Position numbers and translations under genes: made by a program. From NCBI GenBank assembly GCA_964519885.1, contig CAZFLX010000010.1, positions 1 to 64,000 on the forward strand: DNA of 64,000 nucleotides, given 5' to 3'. Positions within the stretch are counted from its first letter, which is position 1; each line of letters opens with the position of its first letter. Source of the DNA: GCA-002282575 sp964519885 (GTDB taxonomy: Bacteria; Pseudomonadota; Gammaproteobacteria; Thiomicrospirales; Thiomicrospiraceae). Shown piece after piece: positions 25,766-34,755 of this stretch. A model generated the notes under the pieces. It saw only the letters and a program-made list of their open reading frames with translations. It had not been told where the DNA came from and ran no database searches.

Positions 25766-27877
25766 ATGAAGATTAAAGGAAAATTTACGCTGGCATTTGT
25801 CAGTGTTTTTGTATTGGTAGCAGCTGGATCAGCCATTACTTTGGTAATGAATACCCAAGTCGAGTCGCAAGTTAATCAAATGCTCAACGAGCATCGCGTC
25901 AAATATGACTTGGCGCGTCAAATTCAATATGAATCAGCGGTGCGTGCTGAAGTTCAACGTAATCTCGTCATTATTTCAAATGCCAAACAATTAGAACAAG
26001 AACGTCAGAAGATGAGGGATTCGGCCGATCGTTATGGCGAACGTCTAAAACAATTGTCGGAACTACCTTTGTCTGTTCACGAAGCGGAAATGATTGATAA
26101 GATTCGTGCTAATGGTGTCGAAACCTATACCGCTTTGGGCGAGTTCTTAAGTAATCTTGACGCCGATATGAAAGAAGAGGCAACAGACGTTCTCTATGGT
26201 TCCATGCGTGACATTCAGTTGCGTTTCTTTAAGTTGATTGATGAGTTTACGCAAATTCAAGAACAGAACCTAAGACAGTCTGAACAGGAGTTGGCAGCAG
26301 CATTGAAATTTGCCAATGCGCTACAATTTATCATCGCGACAATAATGGCGATTTTCGTCAGTATTGTTGGTGTGTTGCTCACACGCTCGATTGCCTCACC
26401 CATTACGGCATTAACCAATAAAATGCGTGAAATCGCCGCCAGTGCTGATTTTACTCAGCGTGTGTCTTTAGGTAAGCGCAATGATGAGCTAGGGGATAGT
26501 GCACAGGCGTTCAATGCGTTGATTGCACAAGTTGGTCAGTCATTATCCGAGGTGAATCAAGTGGTACATGGCTTGGCGACCGGTGATTTTAGTCAACGTG
26601 TGCATGGCCAATTGTCGGGTGATTTGTTGCATCTAAAGGATAAGGTTAACGAGTCGGCGGATGCGATTTCGGCCAGCATGGACTGTTTAACTAATGCGCT
26701 GACGGCTTTGCAACAAGGCGATTTTAGCGTACATAGTGTGAATGACCGTCTGTTGGGACGTTATCGTGAGATGGTTCAATTAAGTGTCGATACCGCCAGC
26801 CGTTTAGATGCCGTCGTATCCGATGTCAACCGTACCATGCATGATTTGGTTGATGGTAAATTTAGTGCGCGTGTGAGCGTGAATGCTCAAGGTGATTTAG
26901 GTCATTTAAGTGATAGCATTAACCAAATGGCAGATGGACTGTCGAAAGCGGTGAATGATATTTTGCAGTTGGCGCAGGCTTTGTCTCAGGGGCGCGTGGT
27001 GGCACGTATGCAAGGTCAATACGCTGGTGAGTTGAATGATATTGCGTTAGCGATGAATCAGGGCATGGATCGGGTGCAATCGAGTTTGATGGAAATTGCT
27101 TATGCCGCTCAAATCGTTGAGCAGGCGAGTCAGGAGGTTTCTGCTGGTAATGAGCATTTCTCTCATCGTAGCCACGAGCAAGCAGTGGATCTACAAAACG
27201 CACTCTTGTCGATGCGTGAGGTCTTAGCCTTATTGCAGAGCAATGTGCAACAAACGGAACAAGGCCGTCAATTGGCGGCAGATACGCTAACTGCGTCGGA
27301 AGTGGGCGTGGTGACGATGAACCAGACAGTGCAGGCAATGCAGGATATTCGTCAAGCGAATGAAAAGATTACTGGTATTGTCGGCCTAATCGATTCGATT
27401 GCTTTCCAAACTAACTTGTTAGCCTTAAATGCCGCTGTGGAAGCTGCGCGTGCTGGTGAGCATGGTCGAGGCTTTGCAGTGGTGGCGAGTGAAGTACGTG
27501 CCTTAGCACAAAAATCGGCACAAGCGGCTCAAGAAATTAAGGCGGTTGTGAACCAATCGATTGAAAAAACCGCTAGTGGTGATGCCTTAGTCGCGGAAAC
27601 GGTGAAGGCATTCCAATCTATCGAAGCACGTTTGCGCGAAACAGATAGCGCCATCGAGCGTATTGCGCAAGGTACTAGTGAGCAGCGCAATGGCATGGAA
27701 TTGATTGGTTCTAAAATGCATGAGATGGATGGGCGGACGCAACAAAATGATGCCTTGATCAGTGAAATTTCTAATACGGCGAATACCTTACGTGAACAGG
27801 CGAGTGAAATGTTGGCGCGTGTGCAAGTGTTTGAATTAGGTCAGTCTCATTCTGGCAAAGTTAAGTTGTTAAGCTAA
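25766..27877 (+). CDS. Methyl-accepting chemotaxis protein, four-helix-bundle type
   Basis: This is a 703-residue chemoreceptor. A first membrane span (about 7-28) is followed by a helical periplasmic domain of about 155 residues, consistent with a four-helix-bundle ligand domain. A second span (about 187-208) leads to HAMP (SPITALTNKMREIAAS) and then at least two more HAMP-like modules with repeated GDFS/GKFSARV elements. The signalling domain has the canonical tip (QTNLLALNAAVEAARAGEHG). Ligand unknown. It is separate from the 12-21 kb signalling block and follows folA with a 37-nt gap. Confidence 0.93.
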   Translation: MKIKGKFTLAFVSVFVLVAAGSAITLVMNTQVESQVNQMLNEHRVKYDLARQIQYESAVRAEVQRNLVIISNAKQLEQERQKMRDSADRYGERLKQLSELPLSVHEAEMIDKIRANGVETYTALGEFLSNLDADMKEEATDVLYGSMRDIQLRFFKLIDEFTQIQEQNLRQSEQELAAALKFANALQFIIATIMAIFVSIVGVLLTRSIASPITALTNKMREIAASADFTQRVSLGKRNDELGDSAQAFNALIAQVGQSLSEVNQVVHGLATGDFSQRVHGQLSGDLLHLKDKVNESADAISASMDCLTNALTALQQGDFSVHSVNDRLLGRYREMVQLSVDTASRLDAVVSDVNRTMHDLVDGKFSARVSVNAQGDLGHLSDSINQMADGLSKAVNDILQLAQALSQGRVVARMQGQYAGELNDIALAMNQGMDRVQSSLMEIAYAAQIVEQASQEVSAGNEHFSHRSHEQAVDLQNALLSMREVLALLQSNVQQTEQGRQLAADTLTASEVGVVTMNQTVQAMQDIRQANEKITGIVGLIDSIAFQTNLLALNAAVEAARAGEHGRGFAVVASEVRALAQKSAQAAQEIKAVVNQSIEKTASGDALVAETVKAFQSIEARLRETDSAIERIAQGTSEQRNGMELIGSKMHEMDGRTQQNDALISEISNTANTLREQASEMLARVQVFELGQSHSGKVKLLS

Positions 27878-27884
27878 CTCTTGT

Positions 27885-27930
27885 ACCCCCAACAACCTCT
27901 CCCTTGATAAAGGGGAGGCTAGGAGGGGGT
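27885..27930. repeat. Inverted repeat between convergent genes
   Basis: ACCCCC and GGGGGT form the outer arms. Inside, CCTCTCCCTT and AAGGGGAGG pair imperfectly around GAT. It lies between the convergent chemoreceptor and the 27.9 kb gene and may terminate both. G/C-rich elements of this look are dispersed in many gammaproteobacterial genomes. A weaker relative may sit at 41345-41369. Confidence 0.5.
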
Positions 27931-28461
27931 CTAACTGGATTGAGCGTCAGTTACTGGGGCAGCTTCTGGATAAAGTGCTTGCAGTTGACTGAGTAAAAAC
28001 TCACGGTCTTTCTGTTGTAAGCGTTTAATGGCACGCACATAATCATCGATTTCTACCTGACCTTGCTTGCTGAGTTTGTAAAATAATCGACGATAGTTTT
28101 GTTTCGCCAACAGCGGCTTAAACCAAGGCAAGAAACCTTCCTCACCTTCTAATTCATTAACGTAAGCCAACACTTGGTTGGTGGCTGCGCTTTGCCATTG
28201 CACATCCCACAGGTGATAGGCATAGCCTACCAATAATGCTAAAGCTGCACCACCGACAAAACCCCAGATCATTTTATTCATACTTAAGCCTATGGCGACA
28301 CCGGCTAGTAATATGAGAACGGTAACGGGAATGATAAAAAAGTTAAGGTCTTTTCCGGCTCTAAGCTGAATCAGTTGTTGTTGAACATTCAACCGATCAA
28401 GTTCGACTGCACTCAGTTTTGCCAGTAACTCTTGTGGATTGGGTGGTGAAGTGGCTTTCAT
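27931..28461 (-). CDS. Hypothetical protein with two membrane spans
   Basis: I do not recognise this 176-residue protein. A Leu/Gln-rich N-terminal helix (about 10-35) precedes two adjacent membrane spans (about 41-58 and 63-82, rich in Gly, Ala and Leu). The C-terminal cytoplasmic part is charged, with a LYYKLSKQG-like stretch (LFYKLSKQGQVEIDDYV) that looks helical. It starts 2 nt after apaH and is the last gene of the lptD-surA-pdxA-rsmA-apaG-apaH run, so it is probably cotranscribed with it. Confidence 0.75.
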   Translation of the reverse strand: MKATSPPNPQELLAKLSAVELDRLNVQQQLIQLRAGKDLNFFIIPVTVLILLAGVAIGLSMNKMIWGFVGGAALALLVGYAYHLWDVQWQSAATNQVLAYVNELEGEEGFLPWFKPLLAKQNYRRLFYKLSKQGQVEIDDYVRAIKRLQQKDREFLLSQLQALYPEAAPVTDAQSS

Positions 28462-28463
28462 GC

Positions 28464-29321
28464 TCAGTGACCTGGCCTAGCATATTGTGGGCAATGAATC
28501 TGAATAATTTCCTGACTTTCGAGGCACAATGCGCTGAGTGATTTTCCCCATAAGCAACCACTATCTAAGCAAATTGCATTGGGGTGTGGCTGGAGGTGGG
28601 TGTCTTGACTGAGCGTTGACCAGTGACCAAATAGAATGCGACCACAACTATCATCTACTCTGGGCCAACTGAACCAGGGGGCATAGCCCTTAGGCGCTGA
28701 CGCGTGAGCAGCCATTTTGTGCTTAAACTCTAACCTGCCGTCGGCTTGACACAGGCGCATACGGGCAAAGCCATTGATGGCGTAGCGAAGATGTTCGATA
28801 TCGGTTTCAGCTTCCTTTTCATGCGCTGGCTGATTGCCGTACAGATGCTGATGAATAAAGGACTGCCAATCATCTGCCTGTAAGCGTTGTTCGATAGCAT
28901 GCGCCCAGAATTGAGCTTGGGTGAGTGACCATTGTGGCACAATTCCGGCATGAACTAAGGTGGTATTAACATCTTCTAGGTTAATGAGCAAGGGACGATG
29001 GCGCAACCAATCTAGCAGCACCCCGCGATCTGGTGCGTTTAGAATGGGTAACAGGGTGTCGCTAGATTTGTGGTAACGCTCGTTGCCGGTAGCTACCGCC
29101 AATAGGTGGAAGTCATGATTGCCTAAGACGCTATTCACATTGGGTGTATGAGCCGCCCAGCGCAGACAATCCAGCGATTGTGGGCCGCGGTTAATGATAT
29201 CACCCAATAAATAGACATGGTCAATGCCTTCACGAAAGTTGACTTCTTCCAGTAATTGTTCAAGACTGGCGAAGCAGCCTTGCAAATCCCCAATGACATA
29301 GCGTTTCGCACAATCCGACAT
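28464..29321 (-). CDS. apaH: Bis(5'-nucleosyl)-tetraphosphatase, symmetrical
   Basis: ApaH splits diadenosine tetraphosphate into two ADP and also removes Np4 caps from RNA. This 285-residue protein has the metallophosphatase motifs GDLQGC, LGDIINRGP, LGNHDFH and, near the C-terminus, FGHWS. It matches the E. coli protein in length and order. Its ATG overlaps the apaG stop by 1 nt (TGATG), the usual rsmA-apaG-apaH arrangement. Confidence 0.97.
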   Translation of the reverse strand: MSDCAKRYVIGDLQGCFASLEQLLEEVNFREGIDHVYLLGDIINRGPQSLDCLRWAAHTPNVNSVLGNHDFHLLAVATGNERYHKSSDTLLPILNAPDRGVLLDWLRHRPLLINLEDVNTTLVHAGIVPQWSLTQAQFWAHAIEQRLQADDWQSFIHQHLYGNQPAHEKEAETDIEHLRYAINGFARMRLCQADGRLEFKHKMAAHASAPKGYAPWFSWPRVDDSCGRILFGHWSTLSQDTHLQPHPNAICLDSGCLWGKSLSALCLESQEIIQIHCPQYARPGH

Positions 29322-29710
29322 CAGTGTAGCGTCCGTGGAATGCTGAGTAGGAAAGGCGCAATGGGCGCACGATAGGTGTAACCCTGTGCATCTTCAAATA
29401 CATAATAGCCTTCCATTTGACCATAGGGTGTGGCAATTTGCGCGCCAGAAGCATAAACAAAGCCTTCATTGGCAGCAAGTGTCGGTTGCTGACCCACCAC
29501 GCCAGCGCCTTGCACCACTTCAACCTTTTGGTTGTCGTCGGTAATTTGCCAGTAGCGTCGACGCAAGGTCATGGCTTGCTCACCTTCATTGACGATGGTG
29601 ATTTGATAGGCAAAGGTGTAACGATGTTGCATCGGAATCGATTGTTCGGGCAAGTACTGAGTTTCTACCTCAATCCGAATCGGTGCAAGGGGAAGGTATT
29701 GGTCACTCAT
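29321..29710 (-). CDS. apaG: ApaG protein
   Basis: ApaG is a small fibronectin-III-like protein (about 125 residues in E. coli, 129 here) whose precise role is unclear. Visible blocks are YTFAYQITIVNEGEQAMTLRRRYW and the C-terminal PYGQMEGYYVFEDAQG. The start at 29710 is used because its ATG overlaps the rsmA stop as ATGA; a further upstream ATG would lie deep inside rsmA. Operon context with rsmA and apaH confirms the call. Confidence 0.96.
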   Translation of the reverse strand: MSDQYLPLAPIRIEVETQYLPEQSIPMQHRYTFAYQITIVNEGEQAMTLRRRYWQITDDNQKVEVVQGAGVVGQQPTLAANEGFVYASGAQIATPYGQMEGYYVFEDAQGYTYRAPIAPFLLSIPRTLH

Positions 29711-30492
29711 TGAGGCTGAGACTCCTGAACATAACAATCGCTAAGACGCACAAAATCGTCGACACTTAACACCTCGGCACGTAACCCTGGGTTGATGGCG
29801 CAAGCCTCAATTTGCTCGGCATTCAGCCAGCCTTTAAGGTTGTTGCGCAGGGTTTTACGGCGCATAGAAAAGGACTGTTTGACGATTTGTGCAAAGACGG
29901 CTTCGCTGGAAGCCACAAAAGGTAGTTGACGATAAGGCACTAAACGCACCACAGCAGAATCAACTTTCGGTGGCGGATCGAAGGCTTCAGGACCAATATG
30001 AAACAAGTCGTCAATGGCGCAGTAGTATTGTGCCATCACGCTCAGGCGACCATAGTGTTCGCCATCGGGTTCGCTGGCTAGGCGTTGGACCACTTCTTTT
30101 TGTAACATAAAGTGCATGTCTGTGATGCTGTCACGCGCTTCCAAGAGTTTAAAAATCAGTGGGGTAGAGATGTTGTAGGGTAGATTGCCGACCACGCGTA
30201 ATGGATTGGCAATCACCGCATAATCGACCGTTAAAGCGTCTTGATGCACAATGGTAAAATGCGCGCGATTGCCATAGCGTTTGTTAAGGGTAGGAATCAG
30301 ATCATTGTCGATTTCCACCACCGTGAAGCGACTCACTTGGTCAATTAGGCGGTCGGTGAGCGCACCTTCACCAGGCCCAATTTCGAGCATGACATCGCTT
30401 TGTTGTGGCGCTATGGCGTGGGTCATGCGCTCCAGTACCGATTGGTCGTGTAGAAAGTGTTGACCGAAGCGTTTTTTATGTTGATGGCTCAT
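29707..30492 (-). CDS. rsmA: 16S rRNA dimethyladenosine transferase
   Basis: RsmA (KsgA) dimethylates two adjacent adenines in the 3' hairpin of 16S rRNA late in small-subunit assembly. This 261-residue protein has KKRFGQHFLHD at the start, the SAM motif LEIGPGEGALTD and the catalytic NLPYNIS. The start at 30492 overlaps the pdxA stop (ATGA) and is preferred to a start six codons upstream. Confidence 0.97.
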   Translation of the reverse strand: MSHQHKKRFGQHFLHDQSVLERMTHAIAPQQSDVMLEIGPGEGALTDRLIDQVSRFTVVEIDNDLIPTLNKRYGNRAHFTIVHQDALTVDYAVIANPLRVVGNLPYNISTPLIFKLLEARDSITDMHFMLQKEVVQRLASEPDGEHYGRLSVMAQYYCAIDDLFHIGPEAFDPPPKVDSAVVRLVPYRQLPFVASSEAVFAQIVKQSFSMRRKTLRNNLKGWLNAEQIEACAINPGLRAEVLSVDDFVRLSDCYVQESQPQ

Positions 30493-31493
30493 ACAATCGC
30501 CTTTGCACATTGTTGTGCCATATTAATCGCGGTTTCGATGGCATAAATAAAACTGCTCACTTCCGCTTTACCCGTACCCGCTAAATCCAGCGCTGTACCG
30601 TGATCGACACTGGTGCGCACAAAGGGCAAGCCGAGGGTGATATTGACGGCATTGCCAAAACCGACGTGCTTCAGTACGCTTAAGCCTTGGTCGTGATACA
30701 TGCTGAGTACCGCATCGGTGCGCGCTAGGTAGGGCGGCGTAAAGAGGGTGTCGGCGGGTAAGGGCTTAGAAACCTGCCAGCCCTGTGCTTGTGCCCACTG
30801 GCACACAGGTTCAATCACCTCGATTTCTTCGCGTCCTAAATGTCCGCCTTCGCCCGCGTGGGGATTAAGTCCCGACATGAGAATGCGTGGTTGCGCAATG
30901 CCAAAGTCATGCGTTAGGCTGTGATGCAAAATGGATAGCGTGGTTTTAAGACTGTCTTGTGTAATGGCGTCAGCCACCTCACGCAAAGGCAAATGGGTGG
31001 TGGCTAAAGCGACCCGTAAACTGGGGCAAGCCAGCATCATGACCACGGGCAGATTGCCTGCTTTTTCGGCTAACCATTCGGTATGACCGGTAAAGGGGAT
31101 ACCCGCATCATTAATCACACCTTTATGCACTGGACCCGTTACTAAAGCCTGAAAGGTGTTATCTGTCAGCCCATCAACCGCCGCCTGTAAAGTGGCTAAC
31201 ACATAAGCGGCATTGGCAGGATTCAGCTGTCCTGTTTGGCAAGGTGTGTTCAGACTCACGGCTAACACACAGGCTTCACCGGCAACACTCGGCATGGCGG
31301 GTTGCTGTGCATCGAATGGGGTGATACGTAAGGGCTTGCCAAGTTGAGCGGCTCTGGCACGCAACAGGTCAGGATCGACAATCATCACCAGTTGATGAGA
31401 CCAGTTGCGTTGTGCTAATTCAACAGCCAAATCAACACCGATACCCGCGGGTTCACCTGGGGTAATGGCAATGCGTAGTACAAAATCAGTCAT
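30489..31493 (-). CDS. pdxA: 4-hydroxythreonine-4-phosphate dehydrogenase
   Basis: PdxA oxidises 4-phosphohydroxy-L-threonine with NAD in pyridoxal phosphate synthesis. This 334-residue protein shows ITPGEPAGIG at the N-terminus, GHTEWLAE with a metal-ligand His, GLNPHAGEGG, and MYHDQGLSVLKHVGF with another metal-ligand His. It begins 4 nt after the surA stop, and the Shine-Dalgarno sequence is weak, suggesting translational coupling to surA. Confidence 0.96.
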   Translation of the reverse strand: MTDFVLRIAITPGEPAGIGVDLAVELAQRNWSHQLVMIVDPDLLRARAAQLGKPLRITPFDAQQPAMPSVAGEACVLAVSLNTPCQTGQLNPANAAYVLATLQAAVDGLTDNTFQALVTGPVHKGVINDAGIPFTGHTEWLAEKAGNLPVVMMLACPSLRVALATTHLPLREVADAITQDSLKTTLSILHHSLTHDFGIAQPRILMSGLNPHAGEGGHLGREEIEVIEPVCQWAQAQGWQVSKPLPADTLFTPPYLARTDAVLSMYHDQGLSVLKHVGFGNAVNITLGLPFVRTSVDHGTALDLAGTGKAEVSSFIYAIETAINMAQQCAKAIV

Positions 31494-31497
31494 GGTG

Positions 31498-32493
31498 TTA
31501 GTTGGCATCACGTTTGTATTCGGGCGCGAGGATGTTGACATAGGCTTCATCGCGTACACGACGTAACCATTGCTCATACAGGCTATTGCCTTTTTGCTGG
31601 CGCAGCACTCGAATGGCTTGTTGTTCTACATCGGCTGGAATGGCGGCAGTGTTATTTTTTTCGATGCCATTCACTTTTACAATATGAAAGCCTAAACCAC
31701 TTTGTATGGGTTCACTGATCGAACCTTCACTCAGAGCAGTAATGGTTTCTTCTAAAAATCCAGGTAATTCTGACGTTTCTAGCCAGCCTAAGTCGCCACC
31801 TGATAAGGCCTTAGAGTCGGCAGAATAGCGAATGGCTTGCTGTGCAAAATCTTCACCATTTTTTAGGTTTTGCCACACCATGTTAGCTTTCTCACGCGTG
31901 GCGGAAATTTGTTCGGGAGAAGGAGATTCTGGCAAAGCAATGAGTAAGTGTTGAACTTTATATTTAGTTGTACTACCGCCTGTGCCTAGTTTGCGATTCA
32001 CGAAGTTTTTCACTTCTTCAGGCGTGACGCGAATACGTTGTACCACTTCTTGGTTGCGTAGTTCTTCAATCGACAATTCATCACGCACCGAGTCACGTAA
32101 ACGGGTGAAACTACCAGGTTCTTGCGTTTCCAAACGTTGACGCAGGGTAATCAAGTCTAGGTTGTTTTGTTGCGCAATGGCTTGTAGACGCTCGTTGACT
32201 TCTTCATCACGAATGCGAATGCCTAACTGGCTAGCCAAATCTTCTTGTGCTTGCTTTAGAATCATTTGCTCCAAAACTTGCTTATAAAGCTCTTGTGCGG
32301 GTGGCAGTCTCACGCCTTGCGCTGACAAATTGCGTACGATGTCACGGCTTTCGTTCATCAGTTCCGATTCGGTAATGACGGTGCGATTGACGATGGCAAT
32401 GCTGCGGTCGAGTAAATCGTCTGCCCAAGTAAGCGAGGCAGCTAAACTGCTCATTAACAAGCCAGTAAGAGTGAGCAAACGGGGGGTGTTCAT
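31498..32493 (-). CDS. surA: Periplasmic chaperone SurA, single-parvulin form
   Basis: SurA escorts unfolded outer-membrane proteins to the BAM complex. A signal peptide (about 1-24, ending SLTWADD) is followed by the N-terminal chaperone domain (LLDRSIAIVNRTVITESEL; LKQAQEDLASQLGI). Then comes one parvulin-type prolyl isomerase domain (about 180-285: VQHLLIALPE, YSADSKALSGGDLGWL, GLGFHIVKV) and a C-terminal helix. E. coli SurA has 428 residues and two parvulin domains; this 331-residue protein has only one. It lies between lptD and pdxA, the normal place. Confidence 0.93.
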   Translation of the reverse strand: MNTPRLLTLTGLLMSSLAASLTWADDLLDRSIAIVNRTVITESELMNESRDIVRNLSAQGVRLPPAQELYKQVLEQMILKQAQEDLASQLGIRIRDEEVNERLQAIAQQNNLDLITLRQRLETQEPGSFTRLRDSVRDELSIEELRNQEVVQRIRVTPEEVKNFVNRKLGTGGSTTKYKVQHLLIALPESPSPEQISATREKANMVWQNLKNGEDFAQQAIRYSADSKALSGGDLGWLETSELPGFLEETITALSEGSISEPIQSGLGFHIVKVNGIEKNNTAAIPADVEQQAIRVLRQQKGNSLYEQWLRRVRDEAYVNILAPEYKRDAN

Positions 32494-32505
32494 GTGGTTT
32501 CAACC

Positions 32506-34692
32506 TCATTCAAAATAAAGTCGAGAATCTACTTTATCGCCAGCCGTGCTGCCGAAGGTGGTGAGTCCCTTAAAGATAAATGCCAGACGAATAATATCAT
32601 CCTGCACCTGGTTAATATAGAGATTATGTTCCCAAATCAATTGTGCTGCCCAACAACAGCTGTCATATTGCAGGGCATTGACCGCCCCGCGAAGTTGTTG
32701 ACTGGTGTGGTTATAGTTGACAAAGTGCATGCTACTCAGCAGTCCGTTGTAGCGCAGTTTGCCGCCCAAAGTGGTTTGCTCGTCTTCTAAAGGGGTTCCC
32801 TTTTGGCGTAAGCGATGACGCACGACAAGACGATTGTCGTTATCGGCGAGGTATTGCAAACTGGTGTCTTCTTGAATGAGTTTTTTCGTTTCTCTGTCAA
32901 GCTGTTGCGTCAGATTGGCTCGCCAACGGTTTTGAATGAGTGATGCGGTGACGATAATATCTGAAAAGTCGTTGGTGTCGGCGGGTTGCTGAGCCAGTTG
33001 GACTTGTCGATTTTGGAAGTAGGTGATTTGACCCACACCGACTTCTAAAAACTCTTTGCCACTTTCCTTGAACAGTCGGCTAAATAACCCACTGGTAATT
33101 TGATTGGTGTCGCCGATACGATCTAGTCCTGAGAAGCGATTGTCGGCATAGAGTTGCAAATAATCAAAGTTGCGTAGCATGGTATCGAAAACAGGAAATT
33201 GGGATTGGTCTTGCGTGCCAACATACAGGTATTTCACCCGCGGTTCTAGGGTATGTACATAACCTTGATCAAATAATCTCAGTGGTTTTTCAAAGGTCAC
33301 ACCTGCATCCAGACTCGCTAGCGGTAGTACTCGGGTGAGTTGATTGTTGCTGCTATCGGTTAAATCGTATTGGGTCATGAGCAACTGTGTTTTGCCGCGT
33401 AGAAAACCATAAGGCTTCCATAAATCGAAGCCTAGGGTGGGCGCTAAATGTATGCGATTACCCACTGGAATCGGTGTGCGTGCTTGAGGTGCCAGAAAGT
33501 GACTAAACTCAGTGTTCATACTGCCATAAAAGGCGGAGTTGCTTGGTTCTAACCTACCGTTATATTGTATGGTTGGCAGAGCGCTGTAATAGGGCTGACC
33601 ATAAAGCATTTGCTTAAAGTCGAGCAATTGCATGCTCAGTTGTTGATGTTTCCAGCTCTTATTTAAACTGAGATTGCGCGGTAAATAGAGCATATTGCGC
33701 AGATTAAAATCGGTGAGTTGGGTTTCGCGATAAAAAGCGGGATCGGAAACATCATGCCACGACCAATTCAGTCGCCAGTTGTTGGCAAGAGTTTGATTGG
33801 CATTCCACCAGATGCGATAGCGATCTTGGCGCGTGGTCTCATCGCGCAAGAAGGTCGTGGTTAAGTCGCCACGTTGACGATTGAACCAGTAACGAAATTC
33901 ATTATCAATCGCTTGGCCTCTATCCGCCACTTGAATGACGGTGAGGGTGTCATCCATATTGGGTGCGATATTAAAATAATAGGGGATTTTGACAATCGAT
34001 TTGGTACTGCCAACCCCAGCGGTTTCATTGTAGTAGGTGGCAATGGTGGGCATTAAAAAGCCCGAGGCTCTTTCGGCGGTACTAAATTGAAATTTTGGGA
34101 AGTAGAATACGGGTACATCATGAAAGCGTAATACCGCATGATCGCCTGTGGCTAATTTGCTTTTGTCATCAACCACCAGCTTGTCGAACGACATCCACCA
34201 AGATTCTTCACCAATCGGGCAACCTGTGTAGCGCAATTTGTGCAAAGCGACTTGTTCATTATTTTGTGTCACCACGGCGCTGTCAGCAGTACCCCAAGCG
34301 CGGTTTTCAACTAACTGATAATTAAGTTGTTCAAGTTGAGTTGTTTGAGACTTTTCGTCATGCTCGGCACTTTCGGCTGTGGCTAAATATTGTGGGTTTT
34401 GAATGCGCACATGACCAAAAGCATAAGCCTTGTCTGTTTCTTGATGGTAGCGTATCAAGTCGGCATTCAGTTTTTTATCGCTCAAGGTGACACTGGCATC
34501 ACCCGTTAGCGTAAATAAGTCAGCATTGGGATGATTGAGTTGATCGCCGACAAGCTCTTTCTGTCCCGCAGATAATTGCCAACTATCGGGCGAAAATAAC
34601 CATGAGTAGCGACAAACATCCTCTGCATAAGCAACAGAGACGCATGCGCACCCCAATAGTAAGCCAGCGATTGTACGAGAAAAAGGCAACAT
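32506..34692 (-). CDS. lptD: LPS-assembly protein LptD
   Basis: LptD is the outer-membrane barrel that, with LptE, inserts lipopolysaccharide into the outer leaflet. From the start at 34692 it has 728 residues. A signal peptide ends near AYA (about 23). An N-terminal periplasmic LptA-like domain follows (about 50-190), then the large barrel with family blocks such as PVFYFPKFQFSTAERASGFLMP. The four cysteines of the disulfide switch are kept: DVCRY, TGCPIG and the adjacent pair in DSCCW. The 34692 start is preferred because it opens directly with the signal peptide. First gene of the operon. Confidence 0.96.
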   Translation of the reverse strand: MLPFSRTIAGLLLGCACVSVAYAEDVCRYSWLFSPDSWQLSAGQKELVGDQLNHPNADLFTLTGDASVTLSDKKLNADLIRYHQETDKAYAFGHVRIQNPQYLATAESAEHDEKSQTTQLEQLNYQLVENRAWGTADSAVVTQNNEQVALHKLRYTGCPIGEESWWMSFDKLVVDDKSKLATGDHAVLRFHDVPVFYFPKFQFSTAERASGFLMPTIATYYNETAGVGSTKSIVKIPYYFNIAPNMDDTLTVIQVADRGQAIDNEFRYWFNRQRGDLTTTFLRDETTRQDRYRIWWNANQTLANNWRLNWSWHDVSDPAFYRETQLTDFNLRNMLYLPRNLSLNKSWKHQQLSMQLLDFKQMLYGQPYYSALPTIQYNGRLEPSNSAFYGSMNTEFSHFLAPQARTPIPVGNRIHLAPTLGFDLWKPYGFLRGKTQLLMTQYDLTDSSNNQLTRVLPLASLDAGVTFEKPLRLFDQGYVHTLEPRVKYLYVGTQDQSQFPVFDTMLRNFDYLQLYADNRFSGLDRIGDTNQITSGLFSRLFKESGKEFLEVGVGQITYFQNRQVQLAQQPADTNDFSDIIVTASLIQNRWRANLTQQLDRETKKLIQEDTSLQYLADNDNRLVVRHRLRQKGTPLEDEQTTLGGKLRYNGLLSSMHFVNYNHTSQQLRGAVNALQYDSCCWAAQLIWEHNLYINQVQDDIIRLAFIFKGLTTFGSTAGDKVDSRLYFE

Positions 34693-34755
34693 CAACTTGC
34701 AAATGATATGATAAAACCAGTATTTTATCAGGCAATGACGGCTTACGGAGAAATT

